NCBI RefSeq assembly: GCF_009389715.1
Contig: NC_052404.1
Location: 11,709,756 to 11,773,755, forward strand
Length of the DNA: 64,000 nt
Source of the DNA: Phoenix dactylifera
Taxonomy: Eukaryota; Streptophyta; Magnoliopsida; Arecales; Arecaceae
Reading direction: 5' to 3'
A program made the position numbers and the translations under genes. Positions within the stretch are counted from its first letter, which is position 1, and each line of letters opens with the position of its first letter. Positions 1 to 12,749 of this stretch are shown piece by piece. The notes under the pieces are model-generated. The model did not search any database. It worked only from the letters and a program-made list of their open reading frames with translations, and was not told the origin of the DNA.

Positions 1-606
1 TAATAAAAATAAGAATTAAAATAATTTAAATAAAAGAATTTGTAGATATGCTGATTGAAAAAAAAAATCATAAAACAGAAGCATTAATTTTTAAATGATG
101 AGGCATGAGAATTACCAATAACATGCAAAAGCTTGAATTTTAGCGTATAAATTGCTTCCAAAGCACTTATAGCCCTATATTAAACAAAAAACAATAGGCA
201 AATTTAATGATAGCTTTCAAAATGTGCTATCTAGGGACGAACATCATAAGACTAGATCCCATGCAGATGAACCAAATTTTCATCCTGTGGCATCACTCCA
301 ACATTTTAGGCAATCAAAATGCTCCAAACTGATGATCGGGTTTAACATCCAACAGCCAACGAAATTCTTGAGCAATCATCATGCCAGTTTATATAGTTTC
401 ACAGCTCCAAAATAACATTAAATATCACAACAACAAACATCACATATATGTCTGAGCTCCATGATAATGTACACAAACAAATCATTTTGATGTAGTATTG
501 ATCTTCCAATACAATGGCGCATCGAACAAATTAATATGCAACCAAAGAGCTGGCATTAAGCATTTTAGAAAAAATGCTCCAACATGCTTTAGTCTTATCC
601 AATGAA
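1..606. other. 3' flank of the pectin acetylesterase gene, no gene seen
   Basis: AT-rich sequence downstream of the minus-strand pectin acetylesterase stop codon at 607-609. It should include the 3' untranslated region of that gene. I found no convincing coding segment, RNA gene or mobile-element terminus; the short open frames have no recognisable motif. Confidence 0.5.
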
Positions 607-3600
607 CTAATAAATAGGTTCCACACATGTGGGATTGCATGGATAGGGGCAGTCAATATCTTTAACTTCTCTTCTGTTAAAATACCAGTCTCCAATAGCC
701 TCGGCAATTGTCTGCTTAACAGAGTAAATATATAGCTAATATCAGTAAATTCGTGCACAAAAATTATAATGAAATGTAAAGATATATTAGTTCAAATCAT
801 CACCAGTCAAGCATATAGCCAATTCATTGAGAACTGAGAAGAAAGATGACTATCAAATAATTAGAAGAAAGGGTCATTTAGAATTTCATGCCAGAATTCA
901 TAATTTGGACCGTGATCTTTGATTCTTTTAATGCCTTTTGCTCCTTTTCTTTTGTTGGTACAGTGGGGGGTCATTAAGACCCCAAACAGAAGCAAAGGAA
1001 TAGAGAAATACTAGTGTCTAATAAAGCAAGTTCCAGCTGCATCTGTCATCACCAGTGCTCTGATATCTTGAGGTAAAAGAGATACCGAACCAAAACCTGC
1101 AAGTCTATCAGCCAGTTGGTTGCCTTCCCTTAGCACATGGGAAACGAAGAAAAGGTATAAAGTTGCAGCACAATCTAGGATATCTGATAAGAGGAGATGC
1201 ATTGTTCTGGTGCTTTTTAATCCATTCAATCACAGTAAGTGAATCTCCTTTTGTTCCTTTAACTGTACATTGGAAGAACAGCCATCATGGTTGTTCTGTA
1301 CATATTCATTGAGGTAAAATAATGTCTGCAGTATGCACCTTACTTGGGGCTCTGTGACACACAATCTTTAGAATAAGGGCTCTATAAAGTGTTCTATCAT
1401 AATTATCTGCAGGTTGCTCGTGATAGTAAAGGTAATAATTCTTCGAGGAACATTCTGCTAAGCATGGTTGTCATACTTCATTTGATTCAATCCAGTCTTT
1501 GACATGTATGCTCCTTTGTTCAAAAAGTTTCAGATATTCCAAAAGCCAATTTATGGGTTGCCTACATTTACATATACCAGATTGGGATAGATTTCCTCAG
1601 AAATAGGAAACTTAATGCTCTAGCAGATGTTGTGAGCAATTTCAGGTGTGATCGATACAATATAGTCCCAGCCAAGCTTTTCATCCTTGTATGTGGTTGT
1701 TATGTTGACTGTAAGGTAACAATCTAGACCTAATTTCTTAAGAGGACAAAGAAGTACAGGGGCCAATGAAGATATCTAGGTTTCGTTACAAGAAACCACC
1801 AAATCCAAATGTAATTAATTACAAACGCAAGCAAATTCCTAAATAGCTAGTGGGCATCCAGTAGCCAAGGTACCCCCTTCCCCCTATGTAACAACCCTAG
1901 TGATGCCCTGCAGTTTTAATGCTCCATTGATCTTAATGAAATAGTGATGGGGTCCTTCCCCATCTTTTGCATCAAAAAGAAAAAAAGATAGGCGAAGTGT
2001 CACACTCTGTGTTGTGTGGTTTCCCATCTTTTGCATTGAAAAAAAGGCAGGCGAAGTGTCACCCTGTGTGGTCCTTCCCCATCTTTTGCATAAAAAAAGG
2101 GCAGGCCAAGTGTCGCCCTGTGTGGTCCTTTCCGCATCTTTTGCATCAAAAAAAAAGCTAGGCGAAGTATCACCCTGTGTAGCAATATTTAGCTCCAGAG
2201 AGTACAATTAACACCAGTGGCAGTATTTAGCTCCAGAGGTTCTATTCACACCAAAATCACTTCAACTAAAGGATGGACTAAAAATTTTTTGATTTCTCCC
2301 TAGCCACACAGCCTGGCAGAACTTTTTGGAGTAAATAGTGGCGTACAATCTGTGCCTGAGATACAAGCAGTCCTCTATATTAAACCTTCCCTTCTCTCTT
2401 CAGTTGTAGTCTCACAATAGATCCTTAGTTGGATGATACTGAACTGCATGGTGGCATGGCACAGTCTCCTATGTGGCAGTTTGCTTTTTAGTCTTCATGC
2501 TGCCTCAACCAGGGAATCAACAACACTTTTTAAAGGCTTGATGTCAGGTTAAGAAATGGTCGCCAAAATGTTTTCAAGATTTGACAGATCATATTCATAG
2601 TGACTTAATCCCAACCCCATATAGCTGGAATAAGGATTATGCTTTTAAGCAATGGCAGATTTCCTAATTATAGGACTCTCTAGTTTGGAACAGCAGTGGG
2701 GAGGAAACTAAGGGGAGGCTTCACATTGCCTCAACAAGAGAATCAACAAAAATTCAAAGGGTTGATGTCAGGTTAGGAACTGGTCATAGAATGTTGTCAA
2801 GATTTGATAGATCATACCTTACTGACTCATACATATAGCCAACCTGTAATAGATGGAATAAAGCTAACGTTTTTAAGCAATGGAAGACTTCCTAATTATA
2901 GGACTCTCAAGTTAGGAACAGCAATAGGGAGGAAACAATATACGGGTAGTTGTTCAATGGCATTGTTCCAAAGAGAAAACTTCTGTTCAATGATCAACAC
3001 ATGTCATAACCCACCTTGCCACTATTCAGGTATTCCTTTTTATTGGTGAAGGTGGGGGCTCGGCCCTGATTCCATCCTTACAAACAAACAAACACATCCA
3101 TATAAACTAGGTACATGAGACCAGAAGGGAAGTTTGAAGTCCACACAGTCATAGACCCTAGAGAAGTACCAAGTTAGCCAACCAATCAGCTGGCTCCCTC
3201 CCTTGGGATGTGCAAAGCCGCCATCCAGGTATTCATGGTTAATAAAACCACATACAAGTTAGAGGAAGCAGAAAACATGTCTGCTTACACAAACTCTGAA
3301 AGGAACACGAGTTAAAGAAAAAGCACCTAGATTAAAACCAACAGAAAGTTTCATTTCCTTGGTCAATGCAGTATGCTCAAATTTACCAGTTGAATGAAGC
3401 TATAGACTTTGGACTCTATTTTACATATAGTGATCCTTAGGATCCACCCAAAAAGCTTCTCAAATTATGGTCAATAATTTGGCAACTAAAGGGGCATAAC
3501 AAGCATCTCTTGTCATTGGCTTATTTCTTCTTCGAAACAAATAATTAAGCATTATCAAGAATTTGACACATTGAGTTTCCCTTTTTGTTTCCTATGATTT

Positions 3601-6600
3601 ATAATTTGTATGCTAAGATAATTGCAGTCTTCTATATCAAATCATGCCTTGTCTCCTCATCTAAAATTTTTTCCAAGTCTTAAGGAATGTAGAGGTTGTT
3701 TCCTTCCTGTACAAGCTTATAAACTGCATAAACAATAAGATGAAGATAGATTTCCCCATACCAAGTTCCACTTGACTTTCGTAGCAACCATCTAGCCTAA
3801 TTGAACAGAATTAGCATAGATTTGTATTGGCTTCATGGTAAATTGATATATAATCCAAGGAGCCTGCTTAGCTTTCAGTTTTGCTCCGTGCTTGCCCAAA
3901 TTTGATAGGAAACTGCTCAACTAATTAGTTGGTTCGTGAACAATTCAAGGAAAAATTGTGAATAAATGCTAACCTACATAAAGTATATACATCTATAATT
4001 AGTCATTTAATATCCTAAGTCATTGGAAAGCCAGAGAACAAGTGATAAAAAAATCTGTATAAATAGACCACCACATAGCTTCCTTTCAATTTCTTTTGCA
4101 TAAATGTCCTGCTGATTGTTGCATATCCATTGTGTTGGTGACTTTATCAAGACCTATGCAGGTAAGAAGTCCGATGGCAGCCATAAAGCTAGAATGAAAG
4201 AAGCAGGAGATAGGGGAATATGGATGTGGTCATCTTCAGTTTAAGTTCAAATGCCCAATTCTACCCTCATTAAGAAGTTTTTCTTTCTCTAAAATAAAAA
4301 TGCTGATCCATAAACCAAAATATGGCCCACGATTTACAGCCACATCAAGGTGGAACTTTGCTAAGTAGCAAATGCCATTGTCGTCGCACTAGTGTCACTA
4401 TTTTGCTATTAGCTTATTCAAGTGAAGAATCATGATTTTCCTGTGTCAGTAATCAGAACATTTCGGCCAGTATAAGTTATGCAGACAATACCAACTAGTC
4501 CAAGCTTTTATCAACATGAAGGCATTAACTTTAAAAGGGGGCAATAACCTATACCTTATTGTTAACTTCGGAGAATCTAGGGAGTGCCATGTGTTACTAG
4601 TCATCGAGTAACAGTGTATGAAGCATGAATTTATAAGCATGCCTCCATTACTGTTTTTCTGAAATTCTCTCAAGTCTTTAAGTAATGCATTCCTGAATCC
4701 TGTCAACAAAATGGCATGTAAATCATTCTGTATGGAAACCAAAACTTTAATTAATTTTGGCAAAAAAAATGTACGACAAAAACTCTTAAGATAAGTATGA
4801 CCCTGGAGGACTTCAATCTGGCTGGAATCACAATCATGAATATTCATTTTGCATTTTCGCCATAGTTGCTGAGAATCAGATTCTTCGGGTGCCAAAATAT
4901 GCTGTACCTGGAAACATTACAAAGAGAGATATGGGTAAACAATTGATAGATCTTCACAATAAACAAGAATGAAGCATGTTAGATACACGATTACCTGCCA
5001 AGAGTCATAGGCTGAGTTAAGAATGAAAAGTGGGGTGTTTATGTTGTTAACTATCTCCTCTGGAAAGAAACACTGGCAGGAAAAGGTTAAAGGGAAAACA
5101 AAAAAAAGAAGCTGCAACCTATGCAAGACTATAACTTCGAGAAATGCATAAAATTGATCGACCAAATTGTGGAGTGATAGATGGGAGAAAAAAAGAATAC
5201 CTGGGATGCTTCCATCCTAGAGATGCACTCCTTTGGCAAATTTTTTCCTACATTCTGAAAGTAAACTAGTTAAAGAAACATCCATTTATACAAACTGAAT
5301 GGAGCAAAATTTATAATTCTATAATTCTAATGCAAGGATTCAGTTTAGTGGTGGTGATGGATCTGTGCGTAATGTCAGAAGTATAAGGAACTCTAAAACT
5401 AACAGTGGGCCAGAAAACTATTGTTCAGTCATAGAAAATTATCAGAAAATATATTCATATTTAGTAGGGCAACATGAAATAAGAAAAACTAGAGATATGT
5501 AGATGAGACGTTACGTAAATTTTAACAAAGAACCCTGATTGCACTAAGATACAAGGAAAAATATGAATACATTATAATTGAAGTTCACAGAAGTTCTACG
5601 TAACCAAGGTCCACCGTACCGGGTCCGGTAGGCATACCGGTTGCCTACCGGACCGGTACGGGCCGGTTCGTACCGTGCTCCGGGCGGTATGAACCGGGAA
5701 GCTCTTCCCCGCCGGAACCGGGGAAGAAGAAGAGAACCAGAGAGAGCGCGGGGAAGAGAGGGAGCGAGCCCACCTTCGGCCGCCATCGGAGAGCCGCGGA
5801 GGGGCGGCGGAGCCGGGCGGGGGACGGGGGAGCCCGCGGGGGCGCTGCGGAGGCCGCGGCCGGGGCCGCGGCCTCCGCAGCGCCCCCGCGGGCTCCCCCG
5901 TCCCCCGCCCGGCTCCGCCGCCCCCCACCGGCCTCCGACGCCCCTCCGCGGCTCTCCGATGGCGGCGGAAGGTGGGCTCCCTCCCTCTCTTCCCCGTGCT
6001 CCCTCTTTTTCTCCTCGCCTTCTTCGTCTCCGGCAAGGAACCGGCCTGTACCGGTTTCCACGGCTCCGCCGTACCAGTAGCTGGCCGGACCGGTTTGTAC
6101 CGGCCCGTACCGGCCGGTTCGGCATACGCTGCACGTAACAGTAGACATCAGAGGAAAAATGGTAGAAATGATTCAATATGAAATATGTCTGGAGCAAGGG
6201 AGCAGACCTGGAGGCGAACAACATCATTATAGAAAGATCTTATCGTCCTTTTCCCAGAAATATCCTTCCTGGATTGAAAAGCAAACAACAATGAAAAAGA
6301 ACTAGTCAAACACAAACCATAATTTCTTGGGTTTCAGCTGTGTCATTTTGGTAATTAACATTTTATCTAATTATTTTGGAGGTCTTAACTGGAAAATGAA
6401 TGGTTTTTTACTTCCTACATCTGAAATGGTTTTGAGAAGAATCAAAGGTTTTATTGCTAGAGTGGCCAATAAATAGTTTGAGATTTTCTTCTCTGTAACC
6501 CCTATAGTGTTTCATAAAAAGACACTAACTCTTTTCTCATTCACCGCAAACATCGATAATGTTTCTGAAATAGGATTGTTAGTATCTTCTTGCAAATGAA

Positions 6601-9600
6601 GAAGAGGTGGTCATTTCATTTGAATTTTGGAGTATCAATATCATCATTTTACAATTTCAACATATTTTCAAGCCTGCAGAAATAGCAAGCAAGCACTATA
6701 CCACTTTGCATGTCCGACTCTAAAGAAACTATAGAGTGAAGTGGGATATAGGTCTCTTTTGAGTTTGACAATTATGTATTTGCAGACTTTTTTTTTATTT
6801 TGAAAAACGGATGGAGAACACCCATCATGCATTCCCAGACATTTAATGGTCATAGAAGTGGCTTCTTTCACAATCCATTAATTTTCATAGAAATGTCAAG
6901 TTAAATTAAACTATATATGTAATTTAATCCTGATTTACATATGAACAATCCATTAATTTGACAAATGTGATACAAGTTTACAATAACAGTCATGTGATAG
7001 GATCTCAGAAACAACCAATTATTCACGTAAAGAGCATGTTTTTGAGAATATGGTGAAAACGTCACCAGCTGTGTTTGAACCCAAACCACTCCCCAGTTTA
7101 TGCACTTCAAGAGCAGTCAGAGAAAGCAGTCCTGATTTACTTATGTTGTCAACAAAATATTATACTCCCTGGTTGCCAACCAACATAGGCAATATTATGT
7201 CGACAATATGACCAAATATTATACTCCCTGCATTCCTCACTATATATAACTCCTCAAACAGACTCAGTGGACCTATTATCAATCAATTGAAAAAAAATTT
7301 GGCTATTAGCCTACGTTTTTTAGGAAAAATATAATTTAATATAATAATATACTGCAAGGATGCTAAAACCGACCGGTAGGGAGAGTCTGGTTGCATGTAA
7401 ATATGATTGTTGCTGGAAGTGTGTTTTGAGGAGGTGAGTTTTTGGCATTTGAGTTCCACTACTGGGTAACCTACAAAGAAAGTAGATTTTAAGAAATAAC
7501 AAAATTGAAATGATCAACATGAACAGCCTCCCATGCTTGTGGAATTGACATGGTCGGATATGATCAATCATGATCGACAAATATTGAGAAAAAACACTCA
7601 AATATTGTCATTTTGAACTCTTATTAGTGGTTTTGATTTTTATTCTTTTATAAACAAAAGTCACTTCCACAAGGTGGGAGGCAAATTTGTCAGTGTCAAA
7701 TGAGCCGCAATGCTTGTATAGGTTCTTATGAATGGAAGTGGGCCACCACATAATGTCAGAATTCAATTTTCATCTAACCAAACACGCTTTTTAATTTGCA
7801 TTTGTTGAATAAAGGCTTAACTAGAAAAAATTAGAATGAGATGTTAGCTTTTCCTATGTCCCAAAACAACATAGAAGAAGAATTAGTCATGAAGTGCATG
7901 AAAATTTGACAGAAACATACTCATCAATAAAAAACCCCGCATCTGCAAGACACTTAACAGTGACCTCCTTAGGTAGAAGTGCACGAAAAATCATCACAAT
8001 GTATGAAAGTTGCTAGACCGCCAGCAGAGCATCCAGTAAGAAAGGCCTGCAAACCAAGAAAACACGTATTAGCACCACATCTGCAGCTTAATGTTCTGAT
8101 TGCCACCAAAAAAAAATCCAAAGCTGGAGAACTAGTCTCTCCCCATATGCGTTAAATATGATAATTTGAGTCTATGGATACATGCTTTAATCATGGTCTT
8201 ATCTATAACAAAAGAATAAATACAATTAAAATCTAAATCAGTAAAATTTGATCAGAAAACAGGAACAATATAAGAGAGTTTCAAAGTCAGGGGTCACATT
8301 GAACCAAAGTACTATGATATTTAAATGTGATAACTTAAGAACATGTTGAAGCAAAATGAATGTACAGAATACTGATGGTTATTATTTTTATAATGGAAAT
8401 CAAATGCTATGCAACATAACACAATAAAATAACTAGAAACCATGTAAGATTACAAAGGAATGACCTCTTTAGCATTTTCAAGGCCTTTCAGTAAGAGATC
8501 TTGCATAATTGCTTTCCAAATACGCAGTCCTCGGAAATAGAGCTTCTTTCCATTCTATGCTCCAGCATATAAAAATCAAAAAAATATATATATAACTCAA
8601 AACAATCTGCATGACCATCATACTATGTGCAAGTTATTGTAAATAACTCCCATACCTGGACTTCTGTTTCCCCTTCCCCGGCGAAAGAGGCACCATCACA
8701 ATACCGTACCTTTACTTTGTTCCAGTTATAGAAGTCTGAGAAAGAAACAGAGCTACGCATTTAGAAAATCCTTAGCAATTGAAAACAGGAAGTAAGAGGA
8801 GATATCATATACGTAATCAATAACAAAAGAGAATCAAATTAATATAAAAATACTCAGGAGAATGAAGAATTAATTGAGCTTATAAAGAGTGCAATCATAT
8901 GGTGCGGCATTAAGTTACTATAATGTTGAAAGAAGAGGAAAGTCAAAAAAAATCCAAATGAAATTATATAGAAATACATAAATATAATAGTTAAGAAAAA
9001 TGTTTAAAGCATTAATAATTCATGGTCCAAAATACTAGATATACAATTGCTGCATGCAAAAAAGCTCATCAAATAAAACATATTTACACTGAATAATTTA
9101 TATAAAAGGAAATAATCTTGCAGAATTTTTGATATATTGGCATCCAAGACATCAAGGCCTAGCAATGCACATACAAGTGCCATCATACAAAGCAGATATT
9201 GTGAATACCCCTTGCAATATGATGTGAATTTGTAGATGTTTAGAACTTCCTAGATCTAGCTATACTAACCAGACACCAACTTAAAGGCTAAAGACTACAA
9301 ACAGATTTATGAGTTGCAGCAGATTTTTGTTTGCCAAAATGGATTTTGACAATCTTAGGCTGCAGGCCTTAAAAATATCCAATTCTAATGGGGAACAAGA
9401 TGGATAAAAAGCTGCATAATGAATATCTATTTCTAAAGCATTCCTCCATGTTGTCATGAAGACAAGAAAAGGGCCAGAGTTTTAGTTATGCCAAACTTAA
9501 AACTAGAGAGAAACTAGTTTATCATTATATATTGGAAAACAAAGTAAGAGATTTATTTGTTACAACATGGTATGTCACCATAACGGATTGGACTATTTGC

Positions 9601-11506
9601 CGTATAAAAGAAGCTTGGAATTAAAGTCATGCATTACATGAACATAAGTCACCTGTGATTCATAAATCCAGTCTGAGCAACTAAACAGAAGGTTTATAAG
9701 AAAGCACATGTAAACAGGTGACATGAATTATGCATGGTCAACAACATCAGAGATAAGCAGATACAACAAAACAACTCTCACAGCAAAACCATAACCTCGG
9801 CCAAAAGAATTATGCAATCAGTTCCATGCCATACAAAACAATAACCAATATATACCAGGATTTTCTGATTGGATATTGCTTAAAATGCCAACAAAGGCCT
9901 CACGTTCCATGTAGCGAGATGAGCCAAATCGTGTCATTGTGCGTTCAGTGCATGATTCCACGCTATTGCACCAACCTCCGCCCTAAAGCACAAGAAGAAT
10001 AATTGGAATAAGGAAACATCAAAATGTTGACAAAATCAATCAATAACAAGTCACCCACATATAAATTACCAATATTGTCAATGTCCAATAACTGGGAACA
10101 GCAAGAGACTATCCTATTGGATGTGAACTGAAGTCTTGTTCAATCACAAAGACAGGGAAGGCATGAGATTTAAAGGTGTATCAAACAAAATCACGAATAA
10201 TGTTTTAAGGAAAGAAAGATATCACCAAATTTCAAGTCGAGCAAGTACCTGACAATAATTCATATTAAGTGTACTTTCACACGAAGAACACTCCACATGG
10301 TTAGAATTATAGAGCATTATGTGAGCATAACCTGTAAGGGCCAATTTACTCATGATTTTGTATTGTAGTAGCTTACATTACAGTAGTATTTCTGGTTGTT
10401 TGCCAAAAGGCAGGGCAATTGATCTTAGATGCACTCCATCCATTGATTTTAGAGTTGAATAAGAAAACAATCAATTATATGGCAAGCATATGAATCAACG
10501 AGGCAGATAACCATCCAATTACAGTAGAAGGGAATGTGATGGGTCGAGTGGTAATTCTAAGCCAAAAGAATCGTAAGGGAATGACAGGATATGATTATTA
10601 TTTCTAGAAACCCAAACTCTATTTCCATATGCAAACAATCTTATCTTGAGCGATCAATCTCCTGATGAGTAGAAAATGGAGAGTTGAGGTAAATATTACC
10701 GCATTCATCCAGCCATAAGAAGTTCTGGAGCGTAACATTAACGCCACACACCACATCTCCTTCTCTTATTCGAGAAGAAATTGATGATATGTAACACCAG
10801 CAACCCAATGGCCGAGAATTAATACACAGAACACCCGTTAAAAACAAAAAAAAGAAAACAGAGAAGAAAAAAAAAATGTATCTTTCTTGGTAAAATTTCT
10901 CAAGATCAATTCTTCCAAACCCCAAGAAAAAAGAAAGAAGAAGAAGAAGAAGAAGAATTCCTGAGACAATCTATATCGTTGAGAAGCTAATATATGAATG
11001 CAAAAGATTTTATTTGTGGAAGGAATAACGAGAGAAATGATTGCAATCCAAGTGTAGCAAGTACCTCCAAGTGCAGAAGCCAGCTATCTGAGCCAGAACC
11101 GAAACCCTTCTGGACATGGTACCCTGGAGGGCTTCCATCTAAACACACTGCAACCAAGAAGTCAAATTTCCTAAAAGAAAGAAGCGAGCAGATAGCGGGA
11201 GACATCCATGGTAATATCGATCTCCAAAGTTCAAACGGAAGAAAGAACGAAAGATAATCGGGACGAGATCAGGAGGAACTTCTTTGTCTTACGCGCGCCC
11301 TTCTCGTCCGCGTTCTCCAGGAGAGTGAGATCGACGACAGCCCCTCCGCTCGGACCGACGAGGCGGCGCTCCCGCCCCCACAAGCTCACCGTGATGAAGA
11401 CGGCGAGCAAAAGAACGGCTAATCCGGAACCGGCGATCGCGCGTTCGGTGCCCCCTCGCCGGATCCAGACGCCAAACCGCCGGATCCTCCTCCCCAACTC
11501 CACCAT
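607..11506 (-). CDS. PAE: Pectin acetylesterase (PAE/Notum family), 12 exons, two frameshifts
   Basis: Family role: removal of acetyl esters from homogalacturonan in the plant cell wall. Exons read on the minus strand: 11506-11293, 11147-11065, 9982-9856, 8735-8656, 8554-8465, 8046-7921, 6268-6208, 5254-5201, 5072-4995, 4907-4802, 4699-4555, 711-607. All introns are GT-AG and the nominal protein is 422 aa, a normal length. It has a hydrophobic N-terminal anchor (about residues 24-42), the [10 protein letters not shown] and [11 protein letters not shown] blocks, nucleophile Ser205 in TGCSAGG, Asp301 in NSAYDSWQ, His368 in NSCFIHC, and the terminal [10 protein letters not shown] block. The start is ATG 11506 (MVELGRR); an in-frame upstream ATG lies at 11551. 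Oddities: exon 6 has one extra base (A5 run, 7986-7990), so the frame stops about five codons after HCDDF. Exon 11 lacks one base near 4561-4565, just after DSPKL. The two shifts cancel in length but leave about 150 codons out of frame. It is either a very recent pseudogene or contains assembly errors. Confidence 0.88.
961..1229 (-). mobile_element. LINE (non-LTR) RNase H tail remnant in PAE intron 11
   Basis: The minus-strand frame encodes [15 protein letters not shown] followed by a [17 protein letters not shown] stretch. This is the C-terminal RNase H signature of plant L1-type LINEs and related reverse-transcriptase polyproteins. Only the last part of the domain is present, so this is a 5'-truncated fossil in the 3.84-kb last intron of the pectin acetylesterase. 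Confidence 0.65.
1951..2180. repeat. Minisatellite, about four copies of a ~54-bp unit
   Basis: Four successive imperfect units each contain CATCTTTTGCAT, an A-rich run, then GGCGAAGTGTCACCCTGTG or a close variant. Units differ by several substitutions and by A-tract length. The open frames here in both orientations merely translate the repeat. Confidence 0.85.
2530..2945. repeat. Diverged tandem duplication, period ~220 bp
   Basis: The block starting near 2533 (GATGTCAGGTTAAGAAATGG) recurs near 2764 (GATGTCAGGTTAGGAACTGG). Both continue through AGATCATA, TTTTTAAGCAATGG and CCTAATTATAGGACTCTC. The copies are clearly diverged, so this is an old local duplication inside PAE intron 11. Confidence 0.75.
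3040..3235 (-). mobile_element. Degenerate LINE RNase H tail fragment
   Basis: The minus strand around 3180-3225 reads [15 protein letters not shown], a decayed form of the HVPREGNxLADWLA motif at the C terminus of plant LINE RNase H domains. The downstream stretch to about 3045 has a frame resembling the usual tail. Assignment is by motif only. Confidence 0.4.
5605..6132. mobile_element. GC-rich foldback element (long inverted repeat) in PAE intron 7
   Basis: A 528-bp, extremely GC-rich palindromic block lies in an AT-rich intron. The core is a perfect inverted repeat of about 59 bp per arm, centred at 5862-5863 with a two-base spacer. Weaker complementarity continues outward through the GGCCGCCATCGGAGAGCC arm and the CCGGTACGGGCCGG-rich outer parts. 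The 7-bp sequence ACGTAAC flanks it directly at 5598-5604 and 6133-6139, a plausible target-site duplication. The outer arms carry many CCGGTACC-like units. It encodes nothing: open frames on both strands are mirror translations of the palindrome. It resembles a foldback or MITE-type non-autonomous DNA element; superfamily is uncertain. Confidence 0.75.
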
Positions 11507-11551
11507 TTGGACCAGCGAGGTTTGACTTTCTGATGACAGAGAGAGGGGCAC

Positions 11552-12745
11552 TGCTCATCTCGGAACGATCTCTTCTCATTAATGAGATGAGGGAATCCCG
11601 GAGACCCACGTGATCTTTTGGACGGTCCAGATTGGAAGATTGAACATCCCTCGTGGACTGGGGTCTGGCTGAGATCGATCCACCACAGAGGGTCTCGGCC
11701 GTTGGTCACGCTCTGGCCCCGAGCGTACATGTGATTCACTAAACTGAGCTGCCCGTTCCCTCGGAAAGTAATTAAGCCAAGGTGGATCAAATCTAGATTT
11801 AATTAAATTTCATTTAAAGTTAATTTTATCCAAATTTAATATGGTTGAGCTGAAGCCTGAAAGAGTCTGCGCTTCCATAATGTAGTAGAACATAAAAGAA
11901 AAGATATACAACCGCAGATAATGTATGCAAAAGAAAGTATTTGGAAAAAAGTATCCAGTTTGTGCCTTCTTGAAACATAAGAGAGAGCCACCAAGATAAT
12001 AACACAGATAAAATATGGCTTTGTTTCCACCAGTATGGTACAGATTCGAAACGCACGGACGTCGATTAAATATGGAGACCGGATGTCCCCCGCTTGGACG
12101 CATATGATGAAAGTACTTTCGGGTCCGCTGTTACTGAGGTGGTGCTAGGATGACGTATTCACACGTGGGTGAGGAACCCAGTGGGGAAAACCTACGGGTC
12201 GGAGAGGGTACGCTTACATCGAATATTTTTTGGTGGAGGGGGGCTCAGTGGAAGCTGCTATATGGATGAGGTTTCTCTCTTCCCTCCTATCTTTTCACCA
12301 AAAAAAAAAAAAAAAGACAAGAGAGATACTAACCAAAAAGAAATACAATAGAGACGGAGATTTGCAAAAAAGGAGCTACACTTATTTATTCTCAGGTTTT
12401 GACGAGGAAAACTGAAAAACTACAATTCGCGAAGAAATTGCTGGAACCAGCATTGCAAACCACCAATTGAAAGGAGGGTACAGAGGATTTGAGATGAGTA
12501 CAAGGGACGTAGGAATTTCTATATCTTGAGAGATGATGGCTCATTCATACTTTCAACTTAAAGGATGATGGGATGAATATTTTAACATATAGACAACTAT
12601 AATTTCATTAGAGAATGTGGATATAAATATTGACAATGTCGTCACTCTATATATTACCATAAATTAGGTATGTCTCTATAAAAGAAAAGCCACTAAATCT
12701 AGCAAAAAAGATATATTGCGCATAAGCATGAAATAGTAAAGCTAT
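11552..12745. other. PAE upstream region and intergenic spacer
   Basis: DNA 5' of the minus-strand pectin acetylesterase, presumably including its promoter and 5' untranslated leader near 11510-11800. I could not place a TATA box or start site with confidence. No coding segment is recognisable; an A14 run lies at about 12300-12315. Confidence 0.4.
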
Positions 12746-12749
12746 ATGT

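Noticed and set aside
4446-4895. 149-aa frame as an independent gene
   Set aside because: It runs across exon 10, intron 10, exon 11 and part of intron 11 of the pectin acetylesterase. The splice sites and conserved motifs show it is part of that gene.
5544-6227. Several long GC-rich open frames on both strands (up to 227 aa)
   Set aside because: They are mutual mirror translations of the palindromic foldback, rich in Pro, Arg and Gly, with no domain. They lie inside a PAE intron.
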